This document shows positions 63,089 through 64,000 of a stretch of 64,000 nt of DNA, piece by piece (the first letter of the stretch is position 1; each line of letters opens with the position of its first letter). The position numbers were made by a program, and so were the translations under genes. The notes beneath the pieces are model-generated. The model searched no databases and was not told the DNA's origin. It saw nothing but the letters and a program-made list of their open reading frames with translations. The stretch is from Lunatibacter salilacus (GTDB taxonomy: Bacteria > Bacteroidota > Bacteroidia > Cytophagales > Cyclobacteriaceae): NCBI RefSeq assembly GCF_009797935.1, contig NZ_VOLC01000001.1, positions 310,001 through 374,000 of the forward strand. Reading direction: 5' to 3'.

Positions 63089-64000
63089 TTAGTCTAATCC
63101 AAGTTCCTCCATATATTCGGTTGAATGGCGAAGTATATTTTCCAAGATTTTTCGCAATTCAATTGTTGTAAAAGTCCCATCGTAACTCCACTTCAGAAAG
63201 GAGTTCCAATCGGGATGATTTAGAAATCCGGCCAATTCCTGATGAATAGTCCTCATTATCTCATCTCCCTCATAAGTTCGGAAATAATCCACCATTACGC
63301 GGATATCATCTTTAGCAAATGAATCCGATTCTATCAAAACCGTATCGAGAAACTCATCAGCCTCCACTCCCCATAAGGAAGCCTGATTGGAAAAACTAAA
63401 GCTAACATTATCCGTCTCACACTCAAAACACATGCCCTGCATTGTCCATTTAAAATGTAACCGATCGAGTTGTATTCCCAATTCATCTTCATCCTCGTCG
63501 AATACCCCATCCAATACCTCTTCTAATACCTCGTTGGCAATTTCATTCATCAACAACTCTTCACCAGTAAAATCGCTTGCTGTAGTTAATTCTGATTGGT
63601 TCTTAAATGGATTCGGATTTTCCTTTAGGGGAACGGGCATTATATAGTCAATCTCAGCATTTTCGGTATTGGGATAACATTGGAATTTAAAAACACTCCC
63701 AAAATGAAGCAGGCCCATTTCACCAACCTTTAGTTGAATTTCACCCGCAAGTGATAGGGGACATTCAATGGTTAATTCATCCATTTCCTGATAGATGGAA
63801 AACGGCATTTCCTGATCGATCATGATCTCCGGAAAAGGTGAAAGCCTTGGTATTTCCAGCGGTTCTGCAAGCTGCCAGCAACTTTCCAGATCAAACCAAA
63901 CCTCACCCTGCGGACCAGACATGGTAAAGCCATCTCGATCCTTATCCATCTTCACCATTTCAACCGCAAATTCCTCATCAAAGGGAACGTCCAATTCTAC
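63089..64000 (-). CDS. Hypothetical protein, partial (5' end outside window)
   Basis: Not recognised. At least 303 codons in frame to base 64000; the apparent start at 63994 is only an in-frame TTG with the frame still open (VELDVP), so the true start is beyond the window. Acidic composition with clusters of Asp and Glu (EVLDGVFDEDEDELG), no hydrophobic segment in the visible part. Helical C-terminus (TTIELRKILENILRHSTEYM) following a strand-rich region. Looks like a cytoplasmic orphan of unknown role. Confidence 0.6.
   Translation of the reverse strand, partial: VELDVPFDEEFAVEMVKMDKDRDGFTMSGPQGEVWFDLESCWQLAEPLEIPRLSPFPEIMIDQEMPFSIYQEMDELTIECPLSLAGEIQLKVGEMGLLHFGSVFKFQCYPNTENAEIDYIMPVPLKENPNPFKNQSELTTASDFTGEELLMNEIANEVLEEVLDGVFDEDEDELGIQLDRLHFKWTMQGMCFECETDNVSFSFSNQASLWGVEADEFLDTVLIESDSFAKDDIRVMVDYFRTYEGDEIMRTIHQELAGFLNHPDWNSFLKWSYDGTFTTIELRKILENILRHSTEYMEELGLD

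Noticed and set aside
1-64000. tRNA, rRNA, CRISPR, insertion sequences or prophage
   Set aside because: No cloverleaf-like stretch, repeat-spacer array, transposase or integrase motif was noticed in the gene gaps.

Overview
The window looks like chromosomal DNA of a Bacteroidota bacterium, most probably order Cytophagales (Cyclobacteriaceae-like; the genus is inference). Signs seen in the sequence are a single fused SecDF protein, a DUF3810 protein, a DPP-IV-type peptidase, a GH3-family enzyme, many Bacteroidota-style lipoproteins, and several promoters with the TAnnTTTG -7 element in place of an E. coli-type -10 box. No rRNA, tRNA, CRISPR array, IS element, transposase or integrase was seen. 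Most of the window is ordinary core genome.

Region by region. 1-3.9 kb: assimilatory sulfate reduction operon (APS reductase end, siroheme sulfite reductase with a helical C-terminal extension, and two siroheme-synthesis genes). 4.1-28.4 kb: mostly + strand housekeeping genes: SecDF, MetK, DPP-IV-like peptidase, GlyA, TatC, RpiB, RbfA, a LolC/E-type permease, a SNF2 ATPase and PurU. Interspersed - strand genes are Ddl, a DUF3810 protease-like protein, Nfu, phosphofructokinase and a polytopic membrane protein. 28.4-47.2 kb: mostly - strand: an alanine racemase/M20/M23 cluster facing a serine/threonine dehydratase, IscS, GlmM-like mutase, a small Cys-rich membrane protein, GH3, LptB, RecJ, a SPOR-like protein, FumC, RidA and a two-component pair. 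MazG (+) and GH3 (-) converge on a 492-bp gene-free gap carrying three perfect TTATCCACA DnaA boxes, a candidate replication origin or DnaA-binding cluster.

47.4-64 kb: LysA, a small orphan in an AT-rich stretch, an FeS-type (6-4) photolyase, an outer-membrane beta-barrel candidate, and then a compact operon: ECF sigma factor, membrane-spanning TPR protein in the anti-sigma position, and a 1075-aa secreted TPR-CHAT (caspase-like) protein anchored by a C-terminal membrane segment. This sigma/anti-sigma/CHAT module is the best candidate for an undescribed system: its topology suggests the CHAT protease and the TPR half of the anti-sigma-like protein both face the periplasm. It is followed by a beta-lactamase-fold lipoprotein, a zinc-metalloprotease lipoprotein, a truncated TPR gene, a soluble PAS histidine kinase, an alpha/beta-hydrolase lipoprotein and a partial orphan gene at the right edge.

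Functional links: cysH-sir-cobA-met8 form one pathway (sulfate to sulfide plus its siroheme cofactor). Ddl, Alr, the GlmM-like mutase, the M23 hydrolase and LysA all touch cell-wall precursor supply. SecDF, TatC, LptB and the LolC/E-type permease belong to envelope biogenesis. All assignments come from reading motifs by eye; no database search was run.
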